Made by a program: the position numbers and the translations under genes. Below, piece after piece: positions 13,878 to 26,901 of a DNA stretch of 64,000 nucleotides. Under the pieces are notes generated by a model. That model was not told the origin of the DNA. It saw nothing but the letters and a program-made list of their open reading frames with translations, and did not search any database. The number at the start of each line of letters is the position of its first letter. The stretch's first letter is position 1. Source of the DNA: Austropuccinia psidii (taxonomy: Eukaryota > Basidiomycota > Pucciniomycetes > Pucciniales > Sphaerophragmiaceae); the NCBI GenBank assembly GCA_023105745.1, contig JALGQZ010000008.1:44885618-44949617 (forward strand). Direction: 5' to 3'.

Positions 13878-14599
13878 TTGACATTTATTTTATTTTTTTC
13901 CATTAATTATTCATTTAATTTTGCCTCTTTAAACTGTTCACTTGTGAATTAGTGTCTTTCTGGGTTTGTTTATTCATTTTCTATAACAGAAATTAAATTC
14001 TTATCATTTAAGGAGCCAATGTTTGTCTTTTATCATCTCCCATGGTAAAATACCTATCTTTTTGGTTTTTGATATCTAGGTCATAAATTGATTAGTCATT
14101 TCCAAGTATGAAATGGTTACTGGTAGAACTTTCCATTAGTGCATACTCTACTTCTATTCTTAAACATTGAGATGGATGTGGGAAAATTTATTTTAAATCA
14201 ATAATTTCAAGGGGCTTCATGCTTTCACTTGCACTAATAAACTCAACCCATTTTATTGGTATAAATATTTCTTCCAAATCTGGTATAAGTGTTTTTAAAT
14301 AGTTTTTTTTTAATCCAAGTAAAGTATGCTCCTGTGTTCAAGTTTATATTTTTATCTTGATTTTCTATCATAACGATACTTATAATTTATTTTCCAGCTG
14401 TATATCCCATTCCTTTCTCAGCTTTGGTTCTATGGAATTTGGCATCTTTTATATTTCTAAGACATGTATCAGATGTTCCAATTTGTGGTAAATTTGAGTT
14501 TACATCCAGTAGCTCATAGGTTAAATCAATATTATTAATTTTGGCATTAATTATGTTGATTTCATCACCTTAAGAAGTTTCTTGTTCCTCATTTTCTCT

Positions 14600-16700
14600 G
14601 CCCAAATCAGACTCTTCTGCTTTTTCATTGTGGTCTTATGTTTCTGAAGTTTCATTTATTTTTGCTTTCTTAGGGAAATTATTGGCTAATTTCCCAATAC
14701 TACCACATTTATGGAATTTTCTTTGCTCATCACTGCTATTGGGCTTGCAAATCTCTTTTGGTCTGTCTTTCTTGATAAATGGTTTGCTTGGAATTTTCAT
14801 GTCCAAATTAATATGTATTCTTTCTATCTTGGTTCTTGTCATAATGTCTCCTAGTGCATCAATGCACTCTTCTGTATAGAAAGGCTCTATGAACCCGCTT
14901 CTTAGAAAATGTTCTATTTCTGCTCCACATTTTATGGGGTATTATCATGCATACCAATTTTTGTGGCATTTATGGATATAATGCATTCATTCTTTCAGCT
15001 TATTTTGAGATCCAAGCTGAAGTTTTTTCTTTTTTCTGGTTCAAAGAATTCTCCAAAGATCATTTTACCACTTGGTGGGTATTTCATTTTTCCACCAAGA
15101 CCAATTTTTCTCCCAGTTGCCTTTCTTATTCCATAATGAAATCTTTTTGAAGATTTTTCAAATAATAAATTTACTCTTGCAGTTATTACTTCATATGGTA
15201 TGGAATAATATTCTTGAGGAATATCAATTGCTTTAATAAATGATATATACCAATATTCACCTTCACCTGTGAATTTTGGGCATTATTTAAGTTGAGGTGC
15301 TTTTTTTATTATCTTGATGACTCAAATATGTCATAAAGGAATTTTTTCATCTCCGTTTTTTGTTTAAAGGGCTTCTTGTATGGGATAATAAGGTTGATCA
15401 CTTTGGCATATTCAATTTAGCCTCATCTATTTTATCCATTTTCTCAGAAATGAGTCTGATTCCCTTTTGGATGTAATATTTAATATTCATTCTTTCTTAA
15501 TCACTATTCTCTACATGGTCCATAAGCAATTTTCAGTGTGATGAAGTCTTTTCTCTGAATTTTTCAGCCAAAATGTAAAGTTTATTTCAGTTTTTTTGTT
15601 AAAATAGCAATAATTTGGTAATTATCAATTGTCAAAGTCTTTTATTTGATATATTATATGTATTTTTACATCTCTTTTGTCCATGAATTATGTTTTTTTA
15701 GTTATTGTCAATGATAGTTTTGGTTTGCTATTTTTAATCATGGATTTGATATTTCCTACTTTGTTCTTATTTTGAACAAAAATTTGGGATAAATATAATA
15801 TACTTCTGTTTATTTATTTATTTAAATTATACCCACCTTTTTCAATGTCTTTTGAATGTAAAATAATATTTTTAATTTCTGTTTAAAGATTTACAACATC
15901 AGAAGACGAAGTTATTTCTTTGCCAAAGATGGTTGTCTCATTCTTTGTTCCTCTTTGTTCTTCAATTCCAACAAGATTCTGGCCATGTTGAAAATATTTT
16001 CCATAGCATCTTTTTAGATTCTTGGGATCCTGTGACTGGGGGAAAATGGTTTCCTCTAATTCTTATTCTTGTTCCTTTTTACTTCCTGCGGAGGTTGGTT
16101 GGCTTGAGGCTTGCTGGTGAGTGCTCTTTCAGCTTCTTCCCTGCTTTCCTTGTTCTTTTTTTTTGTGCCATTCCTTCATCTTTGTGATTTGAGGTTTGGA
16201 TGATAGTGGATTCAATAAATTGGAGTAACCCACTATTTTCTTCTCTTGAAGGAACTTCTTGAGGATGTTCCAGGATTTCATCACTCCTTGGTGGATTTGG
16301 GGTAAGATATACCAGAACTTGTCTTTGTAGATTGTGTATTACTGTTTGTAATGGCTCATTTATATGTATATTTTAGCCCTCTGAATGTGATTCATTTCTT
16401 TTTTAGTGACTCATTCTTAGTTAGAGTTAAGGTTCAGAAATGAGAGGCATTCCAAGGACTTTCTTTTGGGATATGGCACTCCCTTGTGTGGATTCTGTCT
16501 CACTGGGGACTTTCCTCTTTTGTGGAATAATTTCTACTTCTGTGTCTACCTCTATCTGATTGGATGGAGTATTGAGAAAGCCTTCTAGTATTAATATTAA
16601 AAAAAGAATAAAAGGAAGAAAGCTTTACTTTTATGGAATTTTAAGAAAGCTTACCTTTGGAGTCCTGAATGGTTGGTCCTGGAAAACCCAATTTCTTGTG
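14600..16700 (-). pseudogene. Gypsy gag remains of element 1
   Basis: The clearest part is 14842-14636 (minus), where MTRTKIERI and then FHKCGSIGKLANNFPKKAKI correspond to the end of capsid and the zinc knuckle of the intact relative (CHKCGSTS..NNC). The first and last cysteines read phenylalanine. Just upstream on the minus strand, the text around 14930-14830 keeps the order of the capsid end (EECIDALGDIM). Further N-terminal gag up to about 16700 is only weakly readable. Plus-strand open frames here (14628-15150, 15933-16187) are shadows. Confidence 0.6.
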
Positions 16701-17204
16701 TTTTCTTTTCTTTATTGCTTTTGGTGTTGAAGAACTTTGACATTCCACCAATCTTCAAATAGTGGGTTGGCTATCCTCTGTTGGGTTATCTTCAAATACT
16801 AAAGATACAAACAAATATAACTATTTCATAAAATGTGTATTTTTAAAAAGATATCACAATTCCCATGTAAAATTTCCCTTTTATCTTTTTTATATAAGAT
16901 AAATGAGCAAAAAAGGAACAAAATGATTTTTCATTTTCTTTTAATCTTTCAATTTTTTGAACAAATGATAAGGTTTGAAATAAAAAATTATGATAGAATT
17001 CCTGAATTAAATTTTAATATAAATTTGTATTTTCAATTCATAAACATCTTATTTAATAGCTAGACTCACTAAAAGAAAGGTTTTGAAAGTCTAAGGATGT
17101 CAAAATCTATGTGTAAGACAGTACAGTTATTGTAGAGATTTTAATTATAATTATGATATCTTATTTGATAAGCCCAGTTTTCTTTTTGCTTAAAAGGTCT
17201 TCTA

Positions 17205-17231
17205 AGTAAATAACACGGTCAGGCCCCCAAA
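17205..17231 (-). promoter_or_regulatory. Candidate primer-binding motif of element 1
   Basis: Immediately after the 5' LTR on the minus strand stands TTTGGGGGCCTGACCGTG. The same motif, with GGCCG for GACCG, follows the 5' LTR of the family A copy at 34353. Its position and conservation fit a minus-strand DNA primer site. I could not assign the tRNA. Confidence 0.6.
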
Positions 17232-19024
17232 TGAAAGGTTTTACTATGAAACAATAGGTAAAAATTACTAATATTTTACTTTTTTTACTCTGAAGGTCCT
17301 AATAGAAGCTAATAATAGGATTCAAATAATATAATAATATCTTATTATACCTAAGGTGGAAGATATTTGTTATCATCTACAAAGGATAAAATGCTATAAA
17401 TTATATTAGAAAAGTAATATAATAAAACAAATATATTAAAAATTGAAGAATTAATATATTTATGTCAATTTATTATTTCTACAAGCTAATAATAAATGCA
17501 TGATAAATTGTTAATTAATAACAGAAGATAAATTATAACAATAATATGAGGAATATTAATGTTTAATATTAATATAAATAATATTTATAATAATAATAAA
17601 CATATTAAGAAATAATAATAGAGAAAATAGCCTAATTTCTAAAGCTTGATAAGATAATCTTGATTGACTTTAAGCCTAAGAAAGTAATTAAAACTTATTT
17701 ATAATTTACTTACAAACAAAATAGAGAGTAGAGAATTTAAGAGAACTTAACAAATAATAATAAAATATTGGTGTAATAATGTAAAAGCAAGCCATTAATA
17801 TAACTCAACAATATGGGTTTTTATAATATAAGGGTTATATATAAAATCATAAAGTGTATTACATTTTTATTTAACATTCTATTGAATTTGATGCATCTGA
17901 GTGGGAAACAGAAGAAAAGGGGTCTTTATATAGTCAATATCCTTCCTGCTAGTGAGAATATGCATTCTAGAAGATGTTTATTGCCTTTATCCACTGTAAT
18001 TGATAAATATTATGAGTTTTGGTGATTATGAAATTATTATTAAACCTTTTTATCTCATTATTATGCAATATCTTGGAGCTATCACTGTAACTCTAATTCT
18101 CTGAAATCATAAGCTTTTAATATGATTTAAATTCATGAATTGAGGTAGTTTTGAGAATAAAATATTAATATCCATCAATTTTATATTTGATTCAACTTTT
18201 AAATAGAAAATAAGATCACAGTTAAAGACCAAAAATGATCATTTTTGAGCATCAGCTTTAATCATTAATAACTTTCAGCTTTTTAATGAAGCTATAACTC
18301 AGAGTGTGAGCTACAAAGTCTTATAATATCCTTACCAAGGGTACAAGAGGATTCTATTACATGATAGAAGCTCTATTTTTGATTATTTTCCATTTAATTC
18401 ATCTTTTCTGTCAAAGCTTTCTATTTTAGACTTTGATTCATGATTTAATAGAGGTATTCCTTGAACATCATCATATACATTACTTTATTATTTATGTGTG
18501 AACTATAAGAACTCAAATATTCACTTTTTTCAATTTTTGATCACTTTCAATTTCAAGTGGTCAACTGGTATTCCTATTTTGACCAATCTCTCTTCATTAG
18601 TCTTAACCTTATTTATAGCTTTCAAAATAAAGCTTATAGCTCTATTTGTAAAGGTATTTAGTGGTAGCTTTGATCTTGGTGATGTCTTTATAATTATTAT
18701 TTCAAAGGATATGAGCTAAAAGCCATGAATATATGCACTGATCATAAAAGTGCATATATCAAGGTATCTCAGTAATTATTGGGTTTACAGATATGAAATA
18801 AAGTAGTCATATATGTTTTTTTGGATTTTGAATCCAATGGTGTAATTTATTCCAAATTTTTATGAAATTTCTTCTTAGATAATCAAGAATTTATGCTTTT
18901 TTGTGGAATTTTTACTTATCTTAATTGTTTTTAGGATTTGAATTTTAATTTTTATTATGAAAATAAGTTTTATAATATTTTTCGTGAACTTTTTTGATAT
19001 GTGGTCATATCTCAAAGACTTATA
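17232..19024 (-). repeat. 5' LTR of element 1
   Basis: The plus strand begins TGAAAGGTTTTACTATGAAA and ends CATATCTCAAAGACTTATA. It aligns along its length with 9059-10782 and 80-2046, including the shared GGGTCTTTATATAGT and TGTAACTCTAA blocks, with many substitutions and small indels. Confidence 0.8.
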
Positions 19025-19029
19025 CCAGC

Positions 19030-22000
19030 TCTTTAGAATATGAAAGGATAATGCAATTCCCTGAGAAATCTGCTATTGGAAAGAATCTCATTCATAATAA
19101 AATAAAAATCATCTGCAATGCACCTGCCTAACTATAGGTCATGTAGGAACTTTAATATAACCAAAAGACCAAAAGCAAAAAATCAAAATTAAATAATACT
19201 TATTAAAGCTTGAAAAAAATCTTCTAATTTCATAAATGAATAGAAAATCATAATTTTTACAGAAATTAATGAAATAAAGAAAGAAAAAAGCAAAATTCAA
19301 GTTTTTCTCATAATAATTAAGAGAAACCAAAATTTAAAGTTTGAAACACACTTTTTCTAAAAAAATAGCTTTTATTCTTGTAAAGAGAATTTAAATGCAT
19401 ATTTAGCATTGGATTTACCATGAAGTTTCACCTTGGGTCATCTCTGGGTACAACCTCTGTAGCTCAACTCTAAGGAACCTTAACTTAAGTCTCAAATTTT
19501 TACAGTATGAAGCTCTCAAAATAGTCAAATGTGAATTTGGTTTTATAAATTAACTTTTGTATTAAAACAATGTGTGATGTCAGCTATCAGAAACAAAATC
19601 ATATTGAATTGATTTTTTTACTTGTATTACACCAATGACCTTTCATTTTCTTGAGAGATATGATATTTGGATATTTTTTTGATGAAAAAACTCAATTTGA
19701 TTTCTGGTGTGATATTCATTTCAAATTAGAACTGGATTAATCAAATAAAGAATGAATGTGAAAAATTAAATCTGAGTGTTTTTTTATTGAAAGGGTACCA
19801 GAATTACTTTCCCAGACACAAGGACTCTGTATTTGGAGTGTCAAACACTATTAAATTGATAATTCATTTTTGTCTGGATATGAGTCATATGGTCTATGAC
19901 TAAATTGATTTTATGGCTTTGATAAAAACCAGGTAAGCTTTGATTTTTTCAAGTGGGTGAAGATACCCTGAAGCTAACCTAACCTCATCAAAATTTTTTA
20001 AATGTTGTTAAGGTATCCTGAACAAATCATTATGTGTTTTAAGTCTCTAAAGCCTTCCATTTCTGTAGAAATTGCTTTTTTATAGGGACAAAATCACTAA
20101 AGTTGGTAAGTAAAATGTTCAAACCAGCCCAGTTATTGTCTAAAGCAAGTTTCAATGGTTCTATGATTAATAGTGCTACTTTTATTTTCTTTAAATGACT
20201 AGTGAATAAATTTGTAACTTTTTGTGAAAAAAATGAGGGTATAATAGAATATCTTTTTTACTTATCCTTTCTTTTCCTGTTAGAATCTCTTGAGTTTTAT
20301 ATCTGTTTCAATAAACATTGATTTAATCAAAAACATGTTACAACTGCTACCTTGATAGAATTTTGAAACTTTTAAAACATTGAAAAATTTGTGATATTTT
20401 CAAAACCTTCTTCATCACTTTTGATATTGAACCATCACAAAAATAAAATGAATAATATTTTATTGCTCCAAAAAATTTTCGTTTTTTCTTTGAAAAAATT
20501 CAAAGAACTCTTTTTTAAAAATTGCAACTTCTAGAAATTTCAAAGACAATATAAACTTTACTTTTAATTCAACCTTCTGTTACAAATCTTTCATGGGTTA
20601 CCTACATAATATGGAGAATGTTATTGATGGTGTGGCAATTTGCCCTTACAATGATTCCAATTGGGAACAAGGTCAAAACTCTCATTTTCAAATTCTCTAA
20701 CATACAAAAACTAAAATGCAAAAAATTTGAATTTATCGAAATCTCTCTTATCTTTACATTTTCAATGAATTCCCTATCCATCTTGATGCATTACTAATCC
20801 CCTCAAAGATGAAATATTGAATATCTAACACAATATTTTCCATAAAATTCTACAATGGTTGTGGACCTTGTGAATATTATCTTTTGTTTTCCTCTCATTT
20901 TTTTCAAAAAAAACAATTTTGGGAATTTTAATTATGAAACACTTCTTGTTTTCAGTCTCTTGAGAAATGGGGTAGCAGTCTCTTGGTGCTTTGATGATGT
21001 GGTGGGGGTGCTGACTCTAGTTCCCTGGTGTAATCAGGTATGCAGTATCCAGATTCAGAACTTCTAAGACTAACTGGGCTTTCCTAGTATTGATTGCCTA
21101 TAAAAACCTAATTCTAATTCATTTCCTGTAAAGTCGGTTTCTAGTTAAAGAATTCACAGCAGGTAGTTAATTAAAAGATTGTCAGGAAATTATAACTTGA
21201 TAGCCCCATGACCTAAATAAGGCTTTGATTTTAAGTCTTTCTTCTAGCTCTATATCTTCTGTTTCCATTTGACTTGATTGGAAATATGCCAAAGAATTAT
21301 GTATTGTGGTATTTTCTCCTTACCATAGGGAAAATCTTTAGAGATGGGAGAGATATGTTGAATCAACTAGAGAATTGGAAGGTTTCTCAGAGCTTCTTGG
21401 TAGTTTTTTCTAGAAAAACTTTCCAAAAGTAAAATTCTGAATGTTTTTTCAAGAGGTCATGGAGAAATTCACTGAATCTTATTTTTTGTCTTCTTGCTTG
21501 TGAGTGATATGAAAAAGAATTGGAATTCATAATATTTAACTCTATTTCTCCAATGGTCTCCCTCAAAGATGGGATTTCCTTTTTATGTCTCATTTCTTCA
21601 AAAGGTGTTCTCCCAAAGTCCTTTAGTCAGATGATAAGTTGATAATAGCCCACATATCTGTTATGAAGTCAATTGAAATGGAGGTTTTGGATGATTTTAT
21701 TTTCTATGAGGCTGAAGAGATTTCCAGTATGTTTTAGGAGTTTTTTCAAAGCTTTTTCCTTGTATGATCGGCAAGAAGCTCAAAAGTAGCCTATGACATT
21801 CAGAGAGAAAATATGGATTGATAATCTGATATCTATTTCTCACTTACATGTGAAATGCCTACCGTTTTTAATTTGAGAAGGTAAATTTTTCGTATCGGAA
21901 ACCAGATCATAAATCAATGTACATACTACTTTTGAGAAAAAATCAATTCTCAAATAACCATGTTTATGTAGTTGATTATTTGTGATTGAGACAAACCCAA

Positions 22001-25000
22001 AAAAGGTCTTAAACTATTTTTTATTTTGTAATTTTGCATTCCAATAAAATTGGGAGGTCATCCATAAGAAACAATAGATTGAAGATCTATTACCCAATAT
22101 CTTAATAGAGAATATGAATAAAATGCAAGTATTTGTGAAATTTGAAAAAATCTGACCTGAATACACAAATATGGTTAAGATTCTTTCAAATATATTTTTT
22201 CTTAAGTCAAAATTATCCATTAATCTCAGTTGCTATTAAACTTATTTTTAAATTATCTCTTTATAGTTTATGGAATATCTCAAATTCTTGAGTTTTCTAA
22301 GTTTTTCAAATATCTTTTACTCATTATAGTGTATGAAGAGATATCCACAGACTAAAAAAGAGAATATAATCTTCTTATCATATGTTTTGTGATATCTTAT
22401 TACTTCAAAATATTCAAGTGATTCTCCCAATAATACAAAAACAAAAACTCATATTATTCAAAATTAATCGATAAATTTATTTGATAACTTCTCAACCCTT
22501 TATATTTTTGAAAGTTATGGGGAACACCTATATCAATTATTATCAATTACTCACGGATATCTATTGGAAGTAGCTAGAGATTACTCTCAGATTAAATATG
22601 ATCTAAGTGTCTTGGAATAATTGTTATCCCATGTGGTCTTAAAGAAAAGAATGGGGTAAATAACCTATCTTACCAGATTTATATCAAAAATTTATTGAAA
22701 AAGCTACCAAGAAGCCTATGCATTTAGATTCAATTCCAGAAAGTCATATTATATAAAAGAATAACAAATTGGCAATAATGAGTTATTTCTAAAAGGTAAT
22801 TAATTAAATTATATATTTAGAGTTCTTAATAATTTGAAGCATTTAGTTGAGGGAAATGTCTGTTTTGTTTCTTTGATATGTACTTTGGCTAAATGGATAA
22901 AATCTGTAGCTAAAGTTAGATTGTTGGAAGAGAGTACACAGAAATGGGCTGTAATTATTTCAGAAGTAAACTTGAAGCTATATTTGTATGACTCCAAAGC
23001 CAAGTTGAACTAGATTAAAGACATGGTCCCAACAACCTATCCAGTATTCCTCTTCCATAAGAGAAATTTGTCCAAGGAATTAACCCATATCTTGATATTT
23101 GATGGATCATAATTTTTGATGATTTTCCTTCCAAAGGTTTCCAAATATGTCAATATCTTATTATAAGGTTTCATCATTTTCATTAGCATCTGCAGAAAAT
23201 CGGGAAGCTATCTAGCTGTTTCAAGTAATTAAACTGATCTCAAAGTCGAACTCTTTTATTTTTGGCTTGATTTTATCTTATTTGATCAAGAAATTAGTGG
23301 TTTTAGCTCCTTTGACAAGATCAAAAGGTTTCTTGACTTGGAGAATGGCCTTCGTTCTAATTTTCCAGTTTATGAACTTGAATCAACTGCATTTGTGATT
23401 TTCAGTCAATTTGATATATCAGATTCACCCAGACTTGTAAGAAACTATTAGGTACTGATTAATTTTCTTAGTAAGCTATACAAACAAGCTCATAATCTAA
23501 TAGACAGAAATTTAGGAAGACAAGGCCTCTGTGAGTCTGAGCTGAACAGAAACCAAGTGGACTTGGAGGGATGAAAAATCTACAAGATAGAAATTAAAAG
23601 TGAAAATAACAAAAATTAAAAGATAGAGACTTATTTTAAAGACCAAAAGTTGTTACTTATATACGCAAACTACAGAGATAATTCAAAGGTAATAGGGAGT
23701 TATAAGAAAGTGCTTGATAGATCGAAGGAATACAGATAAGGGGGGCTATACTACTTTAGTGGTTTATCTGAAAGCTGCAGTAGGGAGTTAGTTTGGGAAG
23801 TATTTGTCCCAAACATGTAAGTTGGGAAGGTTTTATTGCCTACACATTAACGCTGGTTCTGGGTAAGGACTCACTATTAGAATCATTTTTATATTTTGGT
23901 TTAGGCCTAAAATACAAATCAAGATAACACTCTGAAGTGATACATGAGGTATAAAGAGGGTTGGTCTTCTTAAACCAAATGAAGGGCTGGTGACGGTTGA
24001 TTCAGAGGAGTATGAATTCCAATAGGGAGTTCCAAAGCTATGAAATCCCAGCTTGCGATAATGTTGGATTTTTTAATGGGGAATTTGAAGAACATAGCAC
24101 TTTCCAAATGATACTGTATTCAACCCTCAAACATGCATAAATTCCATGATGGTTTAACTGAGTCCCCTGACATTTTGTGCAAAACTCACAGGAAAGTGGC
24201 TAAGATTTGTAACATTGATAGCAGTGAATAGCAGTGATCAGATGAAACGGCCATATATAAATCGAGTAGTATCATAAGTTAACAAGAGTTTCACTTGAAA
24301 AGCATGTATCTTTCGAAGAGACAATGCGGTCTTCTGCCTGATACCTCAAACGGTTCGGTCCGGAGCCAGAACAGTCCTTCAGGGCACCAGAGTAGTCAGG
24401 ATCGAAATCTCTTCGAATTTCAATGAGGAAGTTATATTATTAGCTTACATCTTTAGCTGGGAGGATGTTTTGCTTCTATCTTTGAGCCTATACAAAATTT
24501 TCGATAAGGTCTCGCAGCCAAAGTTCAAGGAAAGATAAGTTTAGTTTTACTCGCCCACTTCAAGGCAGCTGAGCAAAGTGAACTGAGATAAATTGAGGAA
24601 CTACAAATATCCTTTATCAAGAGTCGATATCTTGCCATTTCTTGTCAGCCTTCACCAGATTTCCAGCCATCATGATCTTATTCTTTCAAATCTTGAAAGA
24701 ATCACGTCTTTGCCTCGTGTTCTTGTGGGAAAGATGGCGAGTGGTTTGTCAAAAAGATACTTTGAGAAACCTATAAAGCTGAGAGTGCTTCACCCATTTC
24801 AAGAATTTTACTACTCATCCCCATCAAGCTTAACTTCTTACTAATAACTTTCGGCTTTCATATATTAATTTTAATCTTTGGCTTCAATAATTTTTTTCGC
24901 TTGACTATCAATCTTATTGGTACTAAAATCATACCCACTTTCATTTAGACAACTGCAATAGCTTTGCAATCACAAACATTTTAAACATTCGTTTTATTTT

Positions 25001-25030
25001 TATTTGATAAATAATACTAAAACCATCAGC
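19030..25030. other. AT-rich intergenic DNA, no recognised gene
   Basis: Six kilobases without a supported gene. Short frames (21387-21593, 22014-22220 and 22809-23003, all minus) match nothing I know. Around 19425-19600 the sequence is a diverged reverse-complement relative of about 6890-7190 (shared GTAGCTCAACTCTAA). From about 24050 the base composition becomes more balanced and reads like single-copy DNA leading into the gene at 25031. The block near 24160 (TTTAACTGAGTCCCCTGACA) resembles one at 29325 just inside the DNA transposon end. Confidence 0.45.
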
Positions 25031-26569
25031 ATGAGCTTCTCAAACCTTTTCAACACCATTTCAATCGTTCTTCTTGTCTTCAGCGCATCAACTGGCGCCC
25101 TTCCCTTGGCGCCTCAAGCTGAGGGAACCAATCTAGGCTTCTCATACTCAGGTCAAAAGTGCAAGGAAGCCTGTGGATCTCGGGCCGTCTTAAGAATCGA
25201 CGTTCCTGTTGATGGATCTGGGCCTAATTTAAAACCTGGAAACCATGTCCCTAAACAGATGGATTCTAGCATTGGGATTGAGGCAAGCACAGATTTTCAT
25301 ACAGCGGCTGGCGCCAGTACCGCTGTCAACGCCGACATTCACTCCTTTGCTGGTACTGCAGTCGATTCCGAATTTGGCACTGGTATTCATCATGTTGCTC
25401 ATGCTGAATCCGCTAGTGTTGATACTTCTGTCAATGCGACGGTTGGCGCTGGTATTCAGTACAATGATATCCTACTTTCTGGGCGCGGTGCTAGTATTGG
25501 TTCTGAAATTGATGGTGGCGTTCACCGTACTTCTGGTCTTGAAGCAATTTTCGGGCTTTCTTCTGAAGTAAGCGCAGGTGTTGAGGATGTTAGAAACGCT
25601 GGAGTTGGTGTCAAAGTTGCTAAAAGATCAACTGTTGATGTCCATTCCGAAACTGTTGGCATTGATGATGCCGATCTTGCTGTAAAATCAACCGTTGGCA
25701 TGGATACCGATGCTGATACCAGAGAAACTGTTGGTGTTGGTGCGCATGTTTCCACAAGATCAACTGTTGGTATTGATACGGAGGTTTCTACAATAGCAAA
25801 TATCAGCGCAAATGCCGAGACTACTGCAGGATCAACTGTCGGCGCTGGTGCTAGTGTCACCAAAAGATCAACAGTGGGCGTTGATGCCGATTTTGCTGCA
25901 ACATCAACCATCAGTCTTGGTGCCGGTATTGAGAAAAGGTCGACTGTCAGCGTTGATGCGGATGCTTGTACACGATCAACTGTCGGCGCTGGTGCGAATG
26001 TTTCTACAAGAGCAACTGTCGGTGCAAATGCCGAGACTACTACAGGATCAACTCTCGGCGCTGGTGCTAATGTTTTTACAAGAGCAACTGTCGGTGCAAA
26101 TGCCGAGACTACTACAGGATCAACCCTTGGCGCTGCTGCTAGCGTTGCCAGAAGATCAACAGTGGGCGTTGATGCTGATGTTGCTGCAACATCAACCGTC
26201 AGTGTTGGTGTGGATGTCAACAAAAGATCAACCGTCAATGTTGGTGTGAATATTCCTACAAGGTCGACTGCCGCTGTTAGTGCCAATGTTTCTGCAACCT
26301 CAACCCTCGGCGTCAGTGCTGTTGCTTCTACAAAATTAACTGTCGGCGGCGCTTCCGATACTAACACAAGAGTAGCTGTCGGTGTAAATGCCGATACTAC
26401 AAGATCAACTATGGCTCAGGCTGCTTCTGAAGCTGGCGTTGGTACCGAAATCGACAAAGTTACCCTCCCTGTAACTACTGCTCCAGTAGTTGTCGATGTC
26501 CATTCACTGGCTAGGCGCAATGTAAGTCGGCGTTCCCTTTTCCAAACAAGCAAGCATCGGGGCTCATAA
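25031..26569 (+). CDS. Secreted Ala/Val/Thr-rich protein with ~20 twelve-residue repeats (KEP/effector candidate)
   Basis: A single uninterrupted frame of 512 codons from the ATG at 25031 (context CAGCATGAGC). An in-frame TTG upstream adds nine residues but is unlikely to be the start. The N-terminus MSFSNLFNTISIVLLVFSAS is a good signal peptide with a probable cleavage site near ASTGA/LP. A short part with two cysteines (GQKCKEACGS) follows, then about 120 residues of Ala/Ser/Val-rich sequence. From about residue 200 to 455 comes a run of twelve-residue repeats of type STVGAGANVSTR. Several repeats end in KR or RR, which are Kex2-type sites, and the C-terminus is basic (LARRNVSRRS). I do not recognise a catalytic domain. 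It looks like a fungal Kex2-processed repeat protein or cell-surface repeat protein. Codon use is richer in G and C than anything nearby, so it is probably a true host gene. Confidence 0.85.
   Translation: MSFSNLFNTISIVLLVFSASTGALPLAPQAEGTNLGFSYSGQKCKEACGSRAVLRIDVPVDGSGPNLKPGNHVPKQMDSSIGIEASTDFHTAAGASTAVNADIHSFAGTAVDSEFGTGIHHVAHAESASVDTSVNATVGAGIQYNDILLSGRGASIGSEIDGGVHRTSGLEAIFGLSSEVSAGVEDVRNAGVGVKVAKRSTVDVHSETVGIDDADLAVKSTVGMDTDADTRETVGVGAHVSTRSTVGIDTEVSTIANISANAETTAGSTVGAGASVTKRSTVGVDADFAATSTISLGAGIEKRSTVSVDADACTRSTVGAGANVSTRATVGANAETTTGSTLGAGANVFTRATVGANAETTTGSTLGAAASVARRSTVGVDADVAATSTVSVGVDVNKRSTVNVGVNIPTRSTAAVSANVSATSTLGVSAVASTKLTVGGASDTNTRVAVGVNADTTRSTMAQAASEAGVGTEIDKVTLPVTTAPVVVDVHSLARRNVSRRSLFQTSKHRGS
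25624..26412 (+). repeat. 36-bp coding tandem repeat
   Basis: The repeat encodes about 20 copies of a 12-residue unit, consensus [S/A]T[V/L]G-x-x-A-x-V-x-[T/K]R. Two adjacent 72-bp double units near 26010-26130 are almost identical in DNA (both contain ACTGTCGGTGCAAATGCCGA), which indicates recent duplication. The phase is kept throughout, so the unit is under length constraint. Confidence 0.85.
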
Positions 26570-26901
26570 ATCTTTGAGTGGCCATCTGTAGTACGCCGAA
26601 GGAAACTTGAGCAGCGATTTCTCAGGTAACCCAGTAGATGACTCAGTTGAGCACTTCGCTTCCACGTTGGAAGGTTTTTATTTGCAGCATTAAAAAACTC
26701 ATCAGAACGCTTCCAGCTGTTTCAGATTCTGTTCATTGCGCAAAAAAGCTGTAGTACTGGATAGAGTTAGAGCAGTTCCTTGCTCACATTGTGGACATAC
26801 TAAGTTGAAATTACAATAACTGTATAATCAGACATCCTTTCACCATCAATTTTTTTGCACATTCTGGACACTTTTCATAATACGCAAGTTTTTTTTCCCT
26901 C
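26570..26901. other. 3' flank of the secreted-protein gene
   Basis: No gene, repeat or RNA was recognised. It presumably holds the 3' UTR of the gene ending at 26569, but no clear polyadenylation signal stands out. Confidence 0.35.

Larger units (their letters stand above)
9059..19024 (-). mobile_element. Decayed full-length Gypsy element, family A (element 1)
   Basis: This LTR retrotransposon lies on the minus strand: 3' LTR at 9059-10782, pol and gag remains at about 11100-16700, primer-site motif at about 17205-17231, 5' LTR at 17232-19024. The flanking 5-mers ACAGC (9054-9058) and CCAGC (19025-19029) agree at 4 of 5 bases. Protein fragments match the family A copy at 32429-42695 throughout, but stops and frameshifts are frequent. 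The two LTRs are clearly more diverged than those of the inner copy, so this is an older insertion. Confidence 0.88.

Noticed and set aside
14628..16187. Plus-strand frames in element 1 (14628-14879, 14909-15150, 15933-16187)
   Set aside because: Their complements carry gag remains of the minus-strand Gypsy element; the plus translations are hydrophobic shadows.
25522..26367. 281-codon minus-strand frame opposite the secreted repeat protein
   Set aside because: It is open only because the repeated codons on the plus strand avoid stops in this register. The translation is a low-complexity Thr/Val/Asp repeat and the plus frame has a signal peptide and better structure.
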